Shown here one piece after another: positions 49,767 through 63,400 of a stretch of 64,000 nucleotides of DNA. The stretch is from Petrolisthes cinctipes (Eukaryota > Arthropoda > Malacostraca > Decapoda > Porcellanidae): the NCBI GenBank assembly GCA_033782935.1, contig JAWQEG010000710.1, positions 6,014,001 through 6,078,000 of the forward strand, given 5' to 3'. The notes beneath the pieces were generated by a model. The model saw only the letters and a list, made by a program, of their open reading frames with translations. It had not been told where the DNA came from and ran no database searches. The first letter of the stretch is position 1. Each line of letters starts with the position of its first letter. The translations under genes and the position numbers were made by a program.

Positions 49767-52700
49767 TTATATCTCAAATTCAGGCTCAAAACACCCGAAA
49801 ATTCGGTATTTTGGGGTCCTAGAAGCGATCTGTACATCCCTACTCCTAGTTAGAATGTTTTCAAGATACAGACTCAAAACATGCTCAAAATCGATATATT
49901 ATGTGCCCAAAAGTCGATATGTGCATGCATCTTCTGTACCCGTTTATATCTCAAATTGAGGCTTAAAACACCCGAAAATTCGATATTTTTGGGTCCCAGA
50001 AGCGATCTGTACATGCCTACTCAGTGCTAGAATATTTTCAAAATATAGGCCCAAAACATGCTAAAAATCGATATTTTAGGTGCCCAAAGTCGATATCTCA
50101 AATTCAGGCCCAAAACACCCAAAAATTCGATATTTTGGGGTTCCAGAAGCGATCTGTACATGCCTACTCAGTGATGGAATATTTTCAAAATATAGGCTCA
50201 AAATATGCTAAAAATCGATATTTTAGGTGCCCAAAGTCGATATCTCAAATTCAGGCCCAAAACACCCGAAAATTCGATATTTTGGGGTCCCAGAAGCGAT
50301 CTGTACATGCCTACTCAGTGGTATAATTTTTTCAAAATATAGGCTTAAAACATGCTAAAAATCGATATTTTAAGTGTCCAAAGTCGATATGTGCATGCAT
50401 CATCTGTACCCGTTTATATCTCAAATTCAGGCTCAAAACACCCGAAAATTCGATATTTTGGGGTAACAGAAGTGATCTGTACATGCCTACTTAGTGCTAA
50501 AATATTTTCAAAATATAGGCCCAAAACATGCTAAAAATCGATATTTCAGGTGCCCAAAGTCGATATCTCAAATTCAAGCCCAAAACACCCGAAAATTCGA
50601 TATTTTGGGGTCCCAGAAGCGAACTGTTAGAGTATTTTCAAAATACAGGCCCAAAACATACTGAAAATCGATCTTTTAGGTGCCCAAAAGTCGATATGTT
50701 CATGCATCTTCTGTACCCGTTTATATCTCAAATTCAGGCTCAAAACACCCGAAAATTCGATATTTTGGGGTCCGACAAGCGATCTGTACATGCCTACTCA
50801 GATGCAGGCCCAAAACATGCTAAATATCGATATTTTAGGTGCCCAAAGTCAACATGTGTATGCATCTTCTGCACTCGTTTATATCTCAAATTCAACCTCA
50901 AAACACCCGAAAATTCGATAATTTTGGGTCCTAGAAGCGATTTGTACATGTCTAGTTAGTGCTAGAATGTTTTCAAAATATAGGCTCAAAACATGCTAAA
51001 AATCGATATTTTAGGTGCCCAAAGTCGATATCTCAAATTCAGGCCCAAAACACCCAAAAAATCGATATTTTGGGGTCCCAGAAGCGATCTGTACATGCTT
51101 ACTCCGCGTTAGAGTATTTTCAATATACAGGCCCAAAACATATTGAAAATCGATCTTTTAGGTGCTCAAAAGTCGATATGTGCATGCATCTTCTGTACCC
51201 GTTTATATCCCAAATTCAACCTCAAAACACCCGAAAATTCGATATTTTTGGGTCCCAGAAGCGATCTGTACATGCCTACTCAGTGCTAGAATGTATTCAA
51301 AATATAGGCCCAAAACATGCTAAAAATCGATATTTTAGGTGCCCAAAGTCGATATCTCAAATTCAGGCCCTAAACACCCAAAAATTCGATATTTTGGGGT
51401 CCCAGAAGCGATCTGTACATGCCAACTCCGTGTTAGAGTATTTTCAATATACAGGCCCAAAACATAATGAAAATCGATCTGTTAGGTGCACAAAAGTCGA
51501 TATGTGGATGCATCTTCTGTACACGTTTTTATCTCCAATTCAGGCTCAAAACACCCGAAAATTCGATATTTTTGGGTCCCAGAAGCGATCTGTACTTGCC
51601 TACTCCATGTTAGAGTATTTTCAAAATACAGGCCCAAAACAAGCTGAAAATCGATATTTTAGGTGACCAAAGTCAATATGTGTATGCACCTTCTGCACCC
51701 GTTTATATCCCAAATTCATCCTCAAATCACCAGCAAATTCGATATTTTTGGGTCCCAGAAGCGATCTGTACATGCCTACTCAGTGCTAGAATGTTTTCAA
51801 TATATAGGCTCAAAACATGCTAAAATCGATATTTTAAGTGTCCAAAGTCGATATGTGCATGCATCATCTGTACCCGTTTATATCTCAAATTCAGACTCAA
51901 AACACCCGAAAATTCGATATTTTGGGGTCCCAGAAGTGATCTGTACATGCCTACTTAGTGCTAGAATATTTTCAAATTATAGGCATAAAACATGCTAAAA
52001 ATCGATATTTTAAGTGTCCAAAGTCGATATGTGCATGCATCATCTGTACCCGTTTATATCTCAAATTCAGGCTCAAAACACCCAAAAATTCGATATTTTG
52101 GGGTCCCAGAAGCGATCTGTACATGCCTACTCAGATGCAGGCCCAAAACATGCTGAAAATCGATATTTTAGGAGTCCAAGGTCAACATGAGTATGCATCT
52201 TCTGCACTCGTTTATATCTCAAATTCAACCTCAAAACACCCGAAAATTCGATAATTTAGGGTCCCAGAAGTGATCTGTACATGTCTAGTCAGTGCTAGAA
52301 TATTTTCAAAATATAGGCTCAAAACATGCTAAAAATCGATATTTTAAGTGTATAAAGTCAATATGTGCTTGCATCTTCTGTACCCGTTTATATCTCAAAT
52401 TGAGGCTCAAAACACCCGAAAATTCGATATTTTTGGGTCCCAGAAGCGATCTGTACATGCCTAATCAGTGCTAGAATGTTTTCAAAATATAGGCCCAAAA
52501 CATGCTAAAAATCGATATATATATGGTGCCCAAAGTCGATATCTCAAATTCAGGCCCAAAACATCCGAAAATTCGATATTTTGGGGTCCCAGAAGCGAAC
52601 TGTACATGCCTACTCCGTGTTTGAGTATTTTCAAAATATAGGCTCAAAACATGCTAAAAATAGATATTTTAAGTGTCCAAAGTCGATATGTGCATGCATC

Positions 52701-55105
52701 ATCTGTACCCGTTTATATCTCAAATTCAGGCTCAAAACACCCGAAAATTCGATATTTTGGGGTCCCAGAAGTGATCTGTACATGCCTACATAGTGCTAGA
52801 GTATTTTCAAAATACAGGCCCAAAACTTACTGAAAATCGATCTTTTAGGCGCCCAATAGTCGGTATGTGCATGCATCTTTTGTACCCGTTTATATCTCAA
52901 ATTCAGGCTCCAAACACCCGAAAATTCGATATTTTGGGGTCCCAGAAGCGACCTGTACATGTCTAGTCAGTGCTAGAATGTTTTCAAAATATAGGCTCAA
53001 AACATGCTAAAAATTGATATTTTAAGTGTCCAAAGTCGATATGTGCATGCATCTTCTGTACCCGTTTATATCTTAAATTCAGGCTCAAAACACCCGAAAA
53101 TTCGATATTTTTGGGTCCCAGAAGCGATCTGTACATGCCTACTCCTAGTTAGAGTATTTTCAAAATACAGGCCCAGAACATGCTGAAAATCGATATTTTA
53201 GGTGCTCAAAGTCAATATGTGAATGCATCTTCTGTACCCGTTTATATCTCAAATTCAGGCTCAAAACACCCGAAAATTCGTTTTTTTTGGGTCCAAGAAG
53301 CGATCTGTACATCCCAACTCCTAGTTAGAATGTTTTCAAGATGTAGACCCAAAACATGCTTAAAAACCGATATTTTAGGTGCCCAAAAGTCGATATGTGC
53401 ATGCATCTTCTGTACCCGTTTATATCTCAAATTCAGGCTCAAAACACCCGAAAATTCGATATTTTGGGGTCCCAGAAGCGATCTGTACATGCCTACTCAG
53501 TGCTAGAATATTTTCAAAATATTGGCCCGAAACATGCTAAAAATCGATTTTTTAGGTGCCCAAAGTCGATATCTCAAATTCTGGCCCAAAACACCCGAAA
53601 ATTCGATATTTTGGGGTCCCAGAAGCGATCTGTACATGCCAACACCGTGTTAGAGTATATTCAATATACAGGCCGAAAACATACTGAAAATCGATCTTTT
53701 AGGTGCCCAAAAGTCGATATGTGTATGCATCTTCTGCACCCGTTTATATCTCAAATTCAACCCCAAAACACCCGAAAATTCGATATTTTGGGGTCCCAGA
53801 AGCAATCTGTACATGCCTACTCAGATGCAGGCCCAAAACATGCTGAAAATCGATATTTTAGGTGCCCAAAGTCAACATGTTTATGCATATTCTGCACTCG
53901 TTTATATCTCAAATTCAACCTCAAAACACCCTAAAATTCAATAATTTTGAGTCCCAGAAGCGATCTGTACATGTCTAGTCAGTGCTAGAATGTTTTCAAA
54001 ATATAGGCTCAAAACATGCTAAAAATCGATATTTTAAGTGTCCAAAGTCGATATCTGCATGCATCTTCTGTACCCGTTTATATCTCAAATTCAGGCTCAA
54101 AACACCCGAAAATTCGATATTTTTGGGTCCTAGAAGCGATCCGTACATCCCTACTCCTAGTTAGAATGTTTCCAAGATACAAACCCAAAACATGCTCAAA
54201 ATCGATATTTTAGGGGCCAAAAGTCGATATGTGCATGCATCTTCTGTACCTGTTTATATCTCAAATTCAGGCTCAAAACACCCGAAAATTAGATATTTTT
54301 GGGTCCCAGAAGCGATCTGTACATGCCTACTCAGTGCTAGAATATTTTCAAAATATAGGCTTAAAACATGCTAAAGATCGATATTTTAAGTGTCCAAAGT
54401 CGATATGTGCATGCATCATCTGTACCCGTTTATATCTCAAATTCTGGCACAAAACACCCGAAAATTCGATATTTTTGGGTCCCAGAAGCGATCTGTACAT
54501 GCCTACTCCTAGTTAGAGTATTTTCAAAATACAGGCCCGAAACATGCTAAAAATCGATATTTTAGGTGCCCAAAGTCAATAAGTGCATGCATCTTCTGTA
54601 ACCGTTTATATCTCAAATTCAGGCTCAAAGCACCCGAAAATTCGGTATTTTTGGGTCCTAGAAGCGATCTGCACTTCCCTACTCCTAGTTAGAATATTTT
54701 CAAAATATAGGCCCAAAACATGCTAAAAATCGATATTTTAGGTGCCCAAAGTCGATATCTCAAATTCAGGCCCAAAACACCCAAAAAATCGATATTTTGG
54801 GGTCCCAGAAGCGATCTGTACATCTCTACTCCGTGTTAGAGTATTTTCAATATACAGGCCCAAAACATATTGAAAATCGATCTTTTAGGTGCCCAAAAGT
54901 CCATATGTGGATGCATCTTCTGTAAACGTATATATCCCAAATTCAACCTCAAAACACCCGAAAATTCAATATTTTTGGGTCCCAGAAGCGATCTCTAAAT
55001 GCCTACTCAGTGCTAGAATGTTTTCAAAATATAGGCTCAAAACATGCTAAAAATCGATATTTTAAGTGTCCAAAGTCGATATGTGCATGCATCATCTCTA
55101 CCCGA
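49767..55105 (+). repeat. 5339-bp higher-order unit, copy 1
   Basis: From 49767 the sequence matches that found 5339 bp downstream. It includes the shortened B of the 465-bp block near 50.63 kb, an E monomer with CACCAGCAAATTCG, an A monomer with GATATATATATGG near 52.5 kb and an F monomer with TTTTCAAGATGTAGACCC. Upstream of the start the two sides are different monomer classes (GGTGCCC against AAGTGTCC). About 15 substitutions and one single-base indel (near 53361) from copy 2 were noticed. Confidence 0.9.
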
Positions 55106-58100
55106 TTATATCTCAAATTCAGGCTCAAAACACCCGAAAATTCGGTATTTTGGGGTCCTAGAAGCGATCTGTACATCCCTACTCCTAGTTAGAATGTTTT
55201 CAAGATACAGACTCAAAACATGCTCAAAATCGATATATTATGTGCCCAAAAGTCGATATGTGCATGCATCTTCTGTACCCGTTTATATCTCAAATTGAGG
55301 CTTAAAACACCCGAAAATTCGATATTTTTGGGTCCCAGAAGCGATCTGTACATGCCTACTCAGTGCTAGAATATTTTCAAAATATAGGCCCAAAACATGC
55401 TAAAAATCGATATTTTAGGTGCCCAAAGTCGATATCTCAAATTCAGGCCCAAAACACCCAAAAATTCGATATTTTGGGGTTCCAGAAGCGATCTGTACAT
55501 GCCTACTCAGTGATGGAATATTTTCAAAATATAGGCTCAAAATATGCTAAAAATCGATATTTTAGGTGCCCAAAGTCGATATCTCAAATTCAGGCCCAAA
55601 ACACCCGAAAATTCGATATTTTGGGGTCCCAGAAGCGATCTGTACATGCCTACTCAGTGGTATAATTTTTTCAAAATATAGGCTTAAAACATGCTAAAAA
55701 TCGATATTTTAAGTGTCCAAAGTCGATATGTGCATGCATCATCTGTACCCGTTTATATCTCAAATTCAGGCTCAAAACACCCGAAAATTCGATATTTTGG
55801 GGTAACAGAAGTGATCTGTACATGCCTACTTAGTGCTAAAATATTTTCAAAATATAGGCCCAAAACATGCTAAAAATCGATATTTCAGGTGCCCAAAGTC
55901 GATATCTCAAATTCAAGCCCAAAACACCCGAAAATTCGATATTTTGGGGTCCCAGAAGCGAACTGTTAGAGTATTTTCAAAATACAGGCCCAAAACATAC
56001 TGAAAATCGATCTTTTAGGTGCCCAAAAGTCGATATGTTCATGCATCTTCTGTACCCGTTTATATCTCAAATTCAGGCTCAAAACACCCGAAAATTCGAT
56101 ATTTTGGGGTCCGACAAGCGATCTGTACATGCCTACTCAGATGCAGGCCCAAAACATGCTAAATATCGATATTTTAGGTGCCCAAAGTCAACATGTGTAT
56201 GCATCTTCTGCACTCGTTTATATCTCAAATTCAACCTCAAAACACCCGAAAATTCGATAATTTTGGGTCCTAGAAGCGATTTGTACATGTCTAGTTAGTG
56301 CTAGAATGTTTTCAAAATATAGGCTCAAAACATGCTAAAAATCGATATTTTAGGTGCCCAAAGTCGATATCTCAAATTCAGGCCCAAAACACCCAAAAAA
56401 TCGATATTTTGGGGTCCCAGAAGCGATCTGTACATGCTTACTCCGCGTTAGAGTATTTTCAATATACAGGCCCAAAACATATTGAAAATCGATCTTTTAG
56501 GTGCTCAAAAGTCGATATGTGCATGCATCTTCTGTACCCGTTTATATCCCAAATTCAACCTCAAAACACCCGAAAATTCGATATTTTTGGGTCCCAGAAG
56601 CGATCTGTACATGCCTACTCAGTGCTAGAATGTATTCAAAATATAGGCCCAAAACATGCTAAAAATCGATATTTTAGGTGCCCAAAGTCGATATCTCAAA
56701 TTCAGGCCCTAAACACCCAAAAATTCGATATTTTGGGGTCCCAGAAGCGATCTGTACATGCCAACTCTGTGTTAGAGTATTTTCAATATACAGGCCCAAA
56801 ACATAATGAAAATCGATCTGTTAGGTGCACAAAAGTCGATATGTGGATGCATCTTCTGTACCCGTTTTTATCTCCAATTCAAGCTCAAAACACCCGAAAA
56901 TTCGATATTTTTGGGTCCCAGAAGCGATCTGTACTTGCCTACTCCATGTTAGAGTATTTTCAAAATACAGGCCCAAAACAAGCTGAAAATCGATATTTTA
57001 GGTGACCAAAGTCAATATGTGTATGCACCTTCTGCACCCGTTTATATCCCAAATTCATCCTCAAATCACCAGCAAATTCGATATTTTTGGGTCCCAGAAG
57101 CGATCTGTACATGCCTACTCAGTACTAGAATGTTTTCAATATATAGGCTCAAAACATGCTAAAATCGATATTTTAAGTGTCCAAAGTCGATATGTGCATG
57201 CATCATCTGTACCCGTTTATATCTCAAATTCAGACTCAAAACACCCGAAAATTCGATATTTTGGGGTCCCAGAAGTGATCTGTACATGCCTACTTAGTGC
57301 TAGAATATTTTCAAATTATAGGCATAAAACATGCTAAAAATCGATATTTTAAGTGTCCAAAGTCGATATGTGCATGCATCATCTGTACCCGTTTATATCT
57401 CAAATTCAGGCTCAAAACACCCGAAAATTCGATATTTTTGGGTCCCAGAAGCGATCTGTACATGCCTACTCAGATGCAGGCCCAAAACATGCTGAAAATC
57501 GATATTTTAGGAGTCCAAGGTCAACATGAGTATGCATCTTCTGCACTCGTTTATATCTCAAATTCAACCTCAAAACACCCGAAAATTCGATAATTTAGGG
57601 TCCCAGAAGTGATCTGTACATGTCTAGTCAGTGCTAGAATATTTTCAAAATATAGGCTCAAAACATGCTAAAAATCGATATTTTAAGTGTATAAAGTCAA
57701 TATGTGCTTGCATCTTCTGTACCCGTTTATATCTCAAATTGAGGCTCAAAACACCCGAAAATTCGATATTTTTGGGTCCCAGAAGCGATCTGGACATGCC
57801 TAATCAGTGCTAGAATGTTTTCAAAATATAGGCCCAAAACATGCTAAAAATCGATATATATATGGTGCCCAAAGTCGATATCTCAAATTCAGGCCCAAAA
57901 CATCCGAAAATTCGATATTTTGGGGTCCCAGAAGCGAACTGTACATGCCTACTCCGTGTTTGAGTATTTTCAAAATATAGGCTCAAAACATGCTAAAAAT
58001 AGATATTTTAAGTGTCCAAAGTCGATATGTGCATGCATCATCTGTACCCGTTTATATCTCAAATTCAGGCTCAAAACACCCGAAAATTCGATATTTTGGG

Positions 58101-60444
58101 GTCCCAGAAGTGATCTGTACATGCCTACATAGTGCTAGAGTATTTTCAAAATACAGGCCCAAAACATACTGAAAATCGATCTTTTAGGCGCCCAATAGTC
58201 GGTATGTGCATGCATCTTTTGTACCCGTTTATATCTCAAATTCAGGCTCCAAACACCCGAAAATTCGATATTTTGGGGTCCCAGAAGCGACCTGTACATG
58301 TCTAGTCAGTGCTAGAATGTTTTCAAAATATAGGCTCAAAACATGCTAAAAATTGATATTTTAAGTGTCCAAAGTCGATATGTGCATGCATCTTCTGTAC
58401 CCGTTTATATCTTAAATTCAGGCTCAAAACACCCGAAAATTCGATATTTTTGGGTCCCAGAAGCGATCTGTACATGCCTACTCCTAGTTAGAGTATTTTC
58501 AAAATACAGGCCCAGAACATGCTGAAAATCGATATTTTAGGTGCTCAAAGTCAATATGTGAATGCATCTTCTGTACCCGTTTATATCTCAAATTCAGGCT
58601 CAAAACACCCGAAAATTCGGTTTTTTTGGGTCCAAGAAGCGATCTGTACATCCCAACTCCTAGTTAGAATGTTTTCAAGATGTAGACCCAAAACATGCTC
58701 AAAACCGATATTTTAGGTGCCCAAAAGTCGATATGTGCATGCATCTTCTGTACCCGTTTATATCTCAAATTCAGGCTCAAAACACCCGAAAATTCGATAT
58801 TTTGGGGTCCCAGAAGCGATCTGTACATGCCTACTCAGTGCTAGAATATTTTCAAAATATTGGCCCGAACCATGCTAAAAATCGATTTTTTAGGTGCCCA
58901 AAGTCGATATCTCAAATTCTGGCCCAAAACACCCGAAAATTCGATATTTTGGGGTCCCAGAAGCGATCTGTACATGCCAACTCCGTGTTAGAGTATTTTC
59001 AATATACAGGCCGAAAACATACTGAAAATCGATCTTTTAGGTGCCCAAAAGTCGATATGTGTATGCATCTTCTGCACCCGTTTATATCTCAAATTCAACC
59101 CCAAAACACCCGAAAATTCGATATTTTGGGGTCCCAGAAGCAATCTGTACATGCCTACTCAGATGCAGACCCAAAACATGCTGAAAATCGATATTTTAGG
59201 TGCCCAAAGTCAACATGTTTATGCATATTCTGCACTCGTTTATATCTCAAATTCAACCTCAAAACACCCTAAAATTCGATAATTTTGAGTCCCAGAAGCG
59301 ATCTGTACATGTCAAGTCAGTGCTAGAATGTTTTCAAAATATAGGCTCAAAACATGCTAAAAATCGATATTTTAAGTGTCCAAAGTCGATATCTGCATGC
59401 ATCTTCTGTACCCGTTTATATCTCAAATTCAGGCTCAAAACACCCGAAAATTCGATATTTTTGGGTCCTAGAAGCGATCCGTACATCCCTACTCCTAGTT
59501 AGAATGTTTCCAAGATACAAACCCAAAACATGCTCAAAATCGATATTTTAGGGGCCAAAAGTCGATATGTGCATGCATCTTCTGTACCTGTTTATATCTC
59601 AAATTCAGGCTCAAAACACCCGAAAATTAGATATTTTTGGGTCCCAGAAGCGATCTGTACATGCCTACTCAGTGCTAGAATATTTTCAAAATATAGGCTT
59701 AAAACATGCTAAAGATCGATATTTTAAGTGTCCAAAGTCGATATGTGCATGCATCATCTGTACCCGTTTATATCTCAAATTCTGGCACAAAACACCCGAA
59801 AATTCGATATTTTTGGGTCCCAGAAGCGATCTGTACATGCCTACTCCTAGTTAGAGTATTTTCAAAATACAGGCCCGAAACATGCTAAAAATCGATATTT
59901 TAGGTGCCCAAAGTCAATAAGTGCATGCATCTTCTGTAACCGTTTATATCTCAAATTCAGGCTCAAAGCACCCGAAAATTCGGTATTTTTGGGTCCTAGA
60001 AGCGATCTGCACTTCCCTACTCCTAGTTAGAATATTTTCAAAATATAGGCCCAAAACATGCTAAAAATCGATATTTTAGGTGCCCAAAGTCGATATCTCA
60101 AATTCAGGCCCAAAACACCCAAAAAATCGATATTTTGGGGTCCCAGAAGCGATCTGTACATCTCTACTCCGTGTTAGAGTATTTTCAATATACAGGCCCA
60201 AAACATATTGAAAATCGATCTTTTAGGTGCCCAAAAGTCCATATGTGGATGCATCTTCTGTAAACGTATATATCCCAAATTCAACCTCAAAACACCCGAA
60301 AATTCAATATTTTTGGGTCCCAGAAGCGATCTCTAAATGCCTACTCAGTGCTAGAATGTTTTCAAAATATAGGCTCAAAACATGCTAAAAATCGATATTT
60401 TAAGTGTCCAAAGTCGATATGTGCATGCATCATCTGTACCCGTT
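55106..60444 (+). repeat. 5339-bp higher-order unit, copy 2
   Basis: This is a tandem copy of 49767-55105. The offset changes from 5339 to 5338 after the indel (GCTTAAAAACCG in copy 1, GCTCAAAACCG here). The junction monomer near 55096-55105 has the private differences ATCTCTACCCGATT. The right edge is approximate, because the following monomer differs by only a few bases up to 60483. Confidence 0.88.
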
Positions 60445-63400
60445 TATATCTCAAATTCAGGCTCAAAACACCCGAAAATTCGATATTTTTGGGTCCCAGA
60501 AGTGATCTGTACATGCCTACTTAGTGCTAGAATATTTTCAAAACAATGGCCCAAAACATGCTAAAAATCGATATATATATGGTGCCCAAAGTCGATATCT
60601 CAAATTCAGGCCCAAAACACCCGAAAATTCGATATTTTGGGGTCCCAGAAGCGAACTGTACATGCCTACTCCGTGTTAGAGTATTTTCAAAATATAGGCT
60701 CAAAACATGCTAAAAATCGATATTTTAAGTGTCCAAAGTCGATATGTGCTTGCATCATCTGTACCCGTTTATATCTCAAATTCAGGCTCAAAACACCCGA
60801 AAATTCGATATTTTTGGGTCCCAGAAGTGATCTGTACATCCCTACTCAGTGCTAGAATGTTTTCAAAATATAGGCTCAAAACATGCTAAAAATCGATATT
60901 TTAAGTGTCCAAAGTCGATATGTGCATGCATCATCTGTACCCGTTTATATCTCAAATTCAGACTCAAAACACCCGAAAATTCGATATTTTGGGGTCCCAG
61001 AAGTGATCTGTACATGCCTACTTAGTGCTAGAATATTTTCAAAATATAGGCATAAAACATGCTAAAAATCGATATTTTAAGTGTCCAAAGTCGATATGTG
61101 CATGCATCATCTGTACCCGTTTATATCTCAAATTCAGGCTCAAAACACCCGAAAATTCGATATTTTGGGGTCCCAGAAGCGATCTGTACATGCCTACTCA
61201 GATGCAGGCCCAAAACATGCTGAAAATCGATATTTTAGGAACCCAAGGTCAGCATGTGTATGCATCTTCTGAACTCGTTTATATCTCAAATTCAACCTCA
61301 AAACACCCGAAAATTAGATAATTTTGGGTCCCAGAAGCGATCTGTACATGTCTAGTCAGTGCTAGAATGTTTTCAAAATATAGGCTCAAAACATGCTAAA
61401 AATCGATATTTTAAATGTCCAAAGTCAATATGTGCTTGCATCTTCTGTACCCGTTTATATCTCAAATTGAGGCTCAAAACACCCGAAAAATCGATATTTT
61501 TTGGTCCTAGAAGCGATCTGTACATGCCTAATCAGTGCTAGAATGTTTTCAAAATATAGGCCCAAAACATGCTAAAAATCGATATATATATGGTGCCCAA
61601 AGTCGATTTCTCAAATTCAGGCCCAAAATACCCGAAAATTCGATATTTTGGGTTCCCAGAAGCGAACTGTACATGCCTACTTCGTGTTAGAGTATTTTCA
61701 AAAATATAGGCTCAAAACATGCTAAAAATAGATATTTTAAGTGTCCAAAGTCGATATGTGCATGCATCTTCTGTACCTGTTTATATCTCAAATTCAGGCT
61801 CAAAACATCCGAAAATTCGATATTTTTGGGTCCCAGAAGCGATCTGTACATGCCTACTCAGTGCTAGAATATTTTCAAAATATAGGCTCAAAACATGCTA
61901 AAGATCGATATTTTAAGTGTCCAAAGTCGATATGTGCATGCATCATCTGTACCCGTTTATATCTCAAATGCTGGCTCAAAACACCGGAAAATTCGATATT
62001 TTTGGGTCCCAGAAGCGATCTGTAAATGCCTACTCCGTGTTAGAGTATTTTCAAAATACAGGCCCAAAACATACTGAAAATCGATCTTTTAGGCGCCCAA
62101 TAGTCGGTATGTGCATGCATCTTTTGTACCCGTTTATATCTCAAATTCAGGCTCCAAACACCCGAAAATTCGATATTTTGGGGTCCCAGAAGCGATCTGT
62201 ACATGTCTAGTCAGTGCTAGAATGTTTTCAAAATATAGGCCCAAAACATGCTAAAAATCGATATATGTATGGTGCCCAAAGTCGATATATCAAATTCAGG
62301 CCCAAAACACCCGAAAAATCGATATTTTTGGGTCCCAGAAGCGAACTGTACATGCCTACTCCGTGTTAGAGTATTTTCAAAATACAGGCCCAAAACATAC
62401 TGAAAATCGATCTTTTAGGCGCCCAATAGTCGGTATGTGCATGCATCTTTTGTACCCGTTTATATCTCAAATTCAGGCTCCAAACACCCGAAAACTCGAT
62501 ATTTTGGGGTCCCAGAAGCGATCTGTACATGTCTAGTCAGTGCTAGAATGTTTTCAAAATATAGGCTCAAAACATGCTAAAAATTGATATTTTAAGTGTC
62601 CAAAGTCGATATGTGCATGCATCTTCTGTACCCGTTTATATCTTAAATTCAGGCTCAAAACACTTGAAAATTCGATATTTTTGGGTCTCAGAAGCGATCT
62701 GTATATGCCTACTCCTAGTTAGAGTATTTTCAAAATACAGGTCCAGAACATGCTGAAAATCGATATTTTAGGTGCTCAAAGTCAATATGTGAATGCATCT
62801 TCTGTACCCGTTTATATCTCAAATTCCGGCTCAAAACACCCGAAAATTCGGTTTTTTTGGGTCCAAGAAGCGATCTGTACATCCCAACTCCTAGATAGAA
62901 TGTTTTCAAGATGTAGACCCAAAACATGCTCAAAATCGATATTTTAGGTGCCCAAAAGTCGATATGTGCATGCATCTTATGTACCCGTTTATATCTCAAA
63001 TTCAGGCTCAAAACACCCGAAAATTCGATATTTTGGGGTCCCAGAAGCGATCTGTACTTGCCTACTCAGTGCTAGAATATTTTCAAAACATAGGCCCGAA
63101 ACATGCTAAAAATCGATTTTTTAGGTGCCAAAAGTCGATATCTCAAATTCTGGCCCAAAACACCCAAAAATTCGATATTTTGGGGTCCCAGAAGCGATCT
63201 GTACATGCCAACTCCGTGTTAGAGTATTTTCAATATACAGGCCGAAAACATACTAAAATCGATCTTTTAGGTGCCCAAAAGTCGATATGTGTATGCATCT
63301 TCTGCAACCGTTTATATCTCAAATTCAACCCCAAAACACCCGAAAATTCGATATTTTGGGGTCCCATAAGCAATCTGTACATGCCTACTCAGATGCAGGC

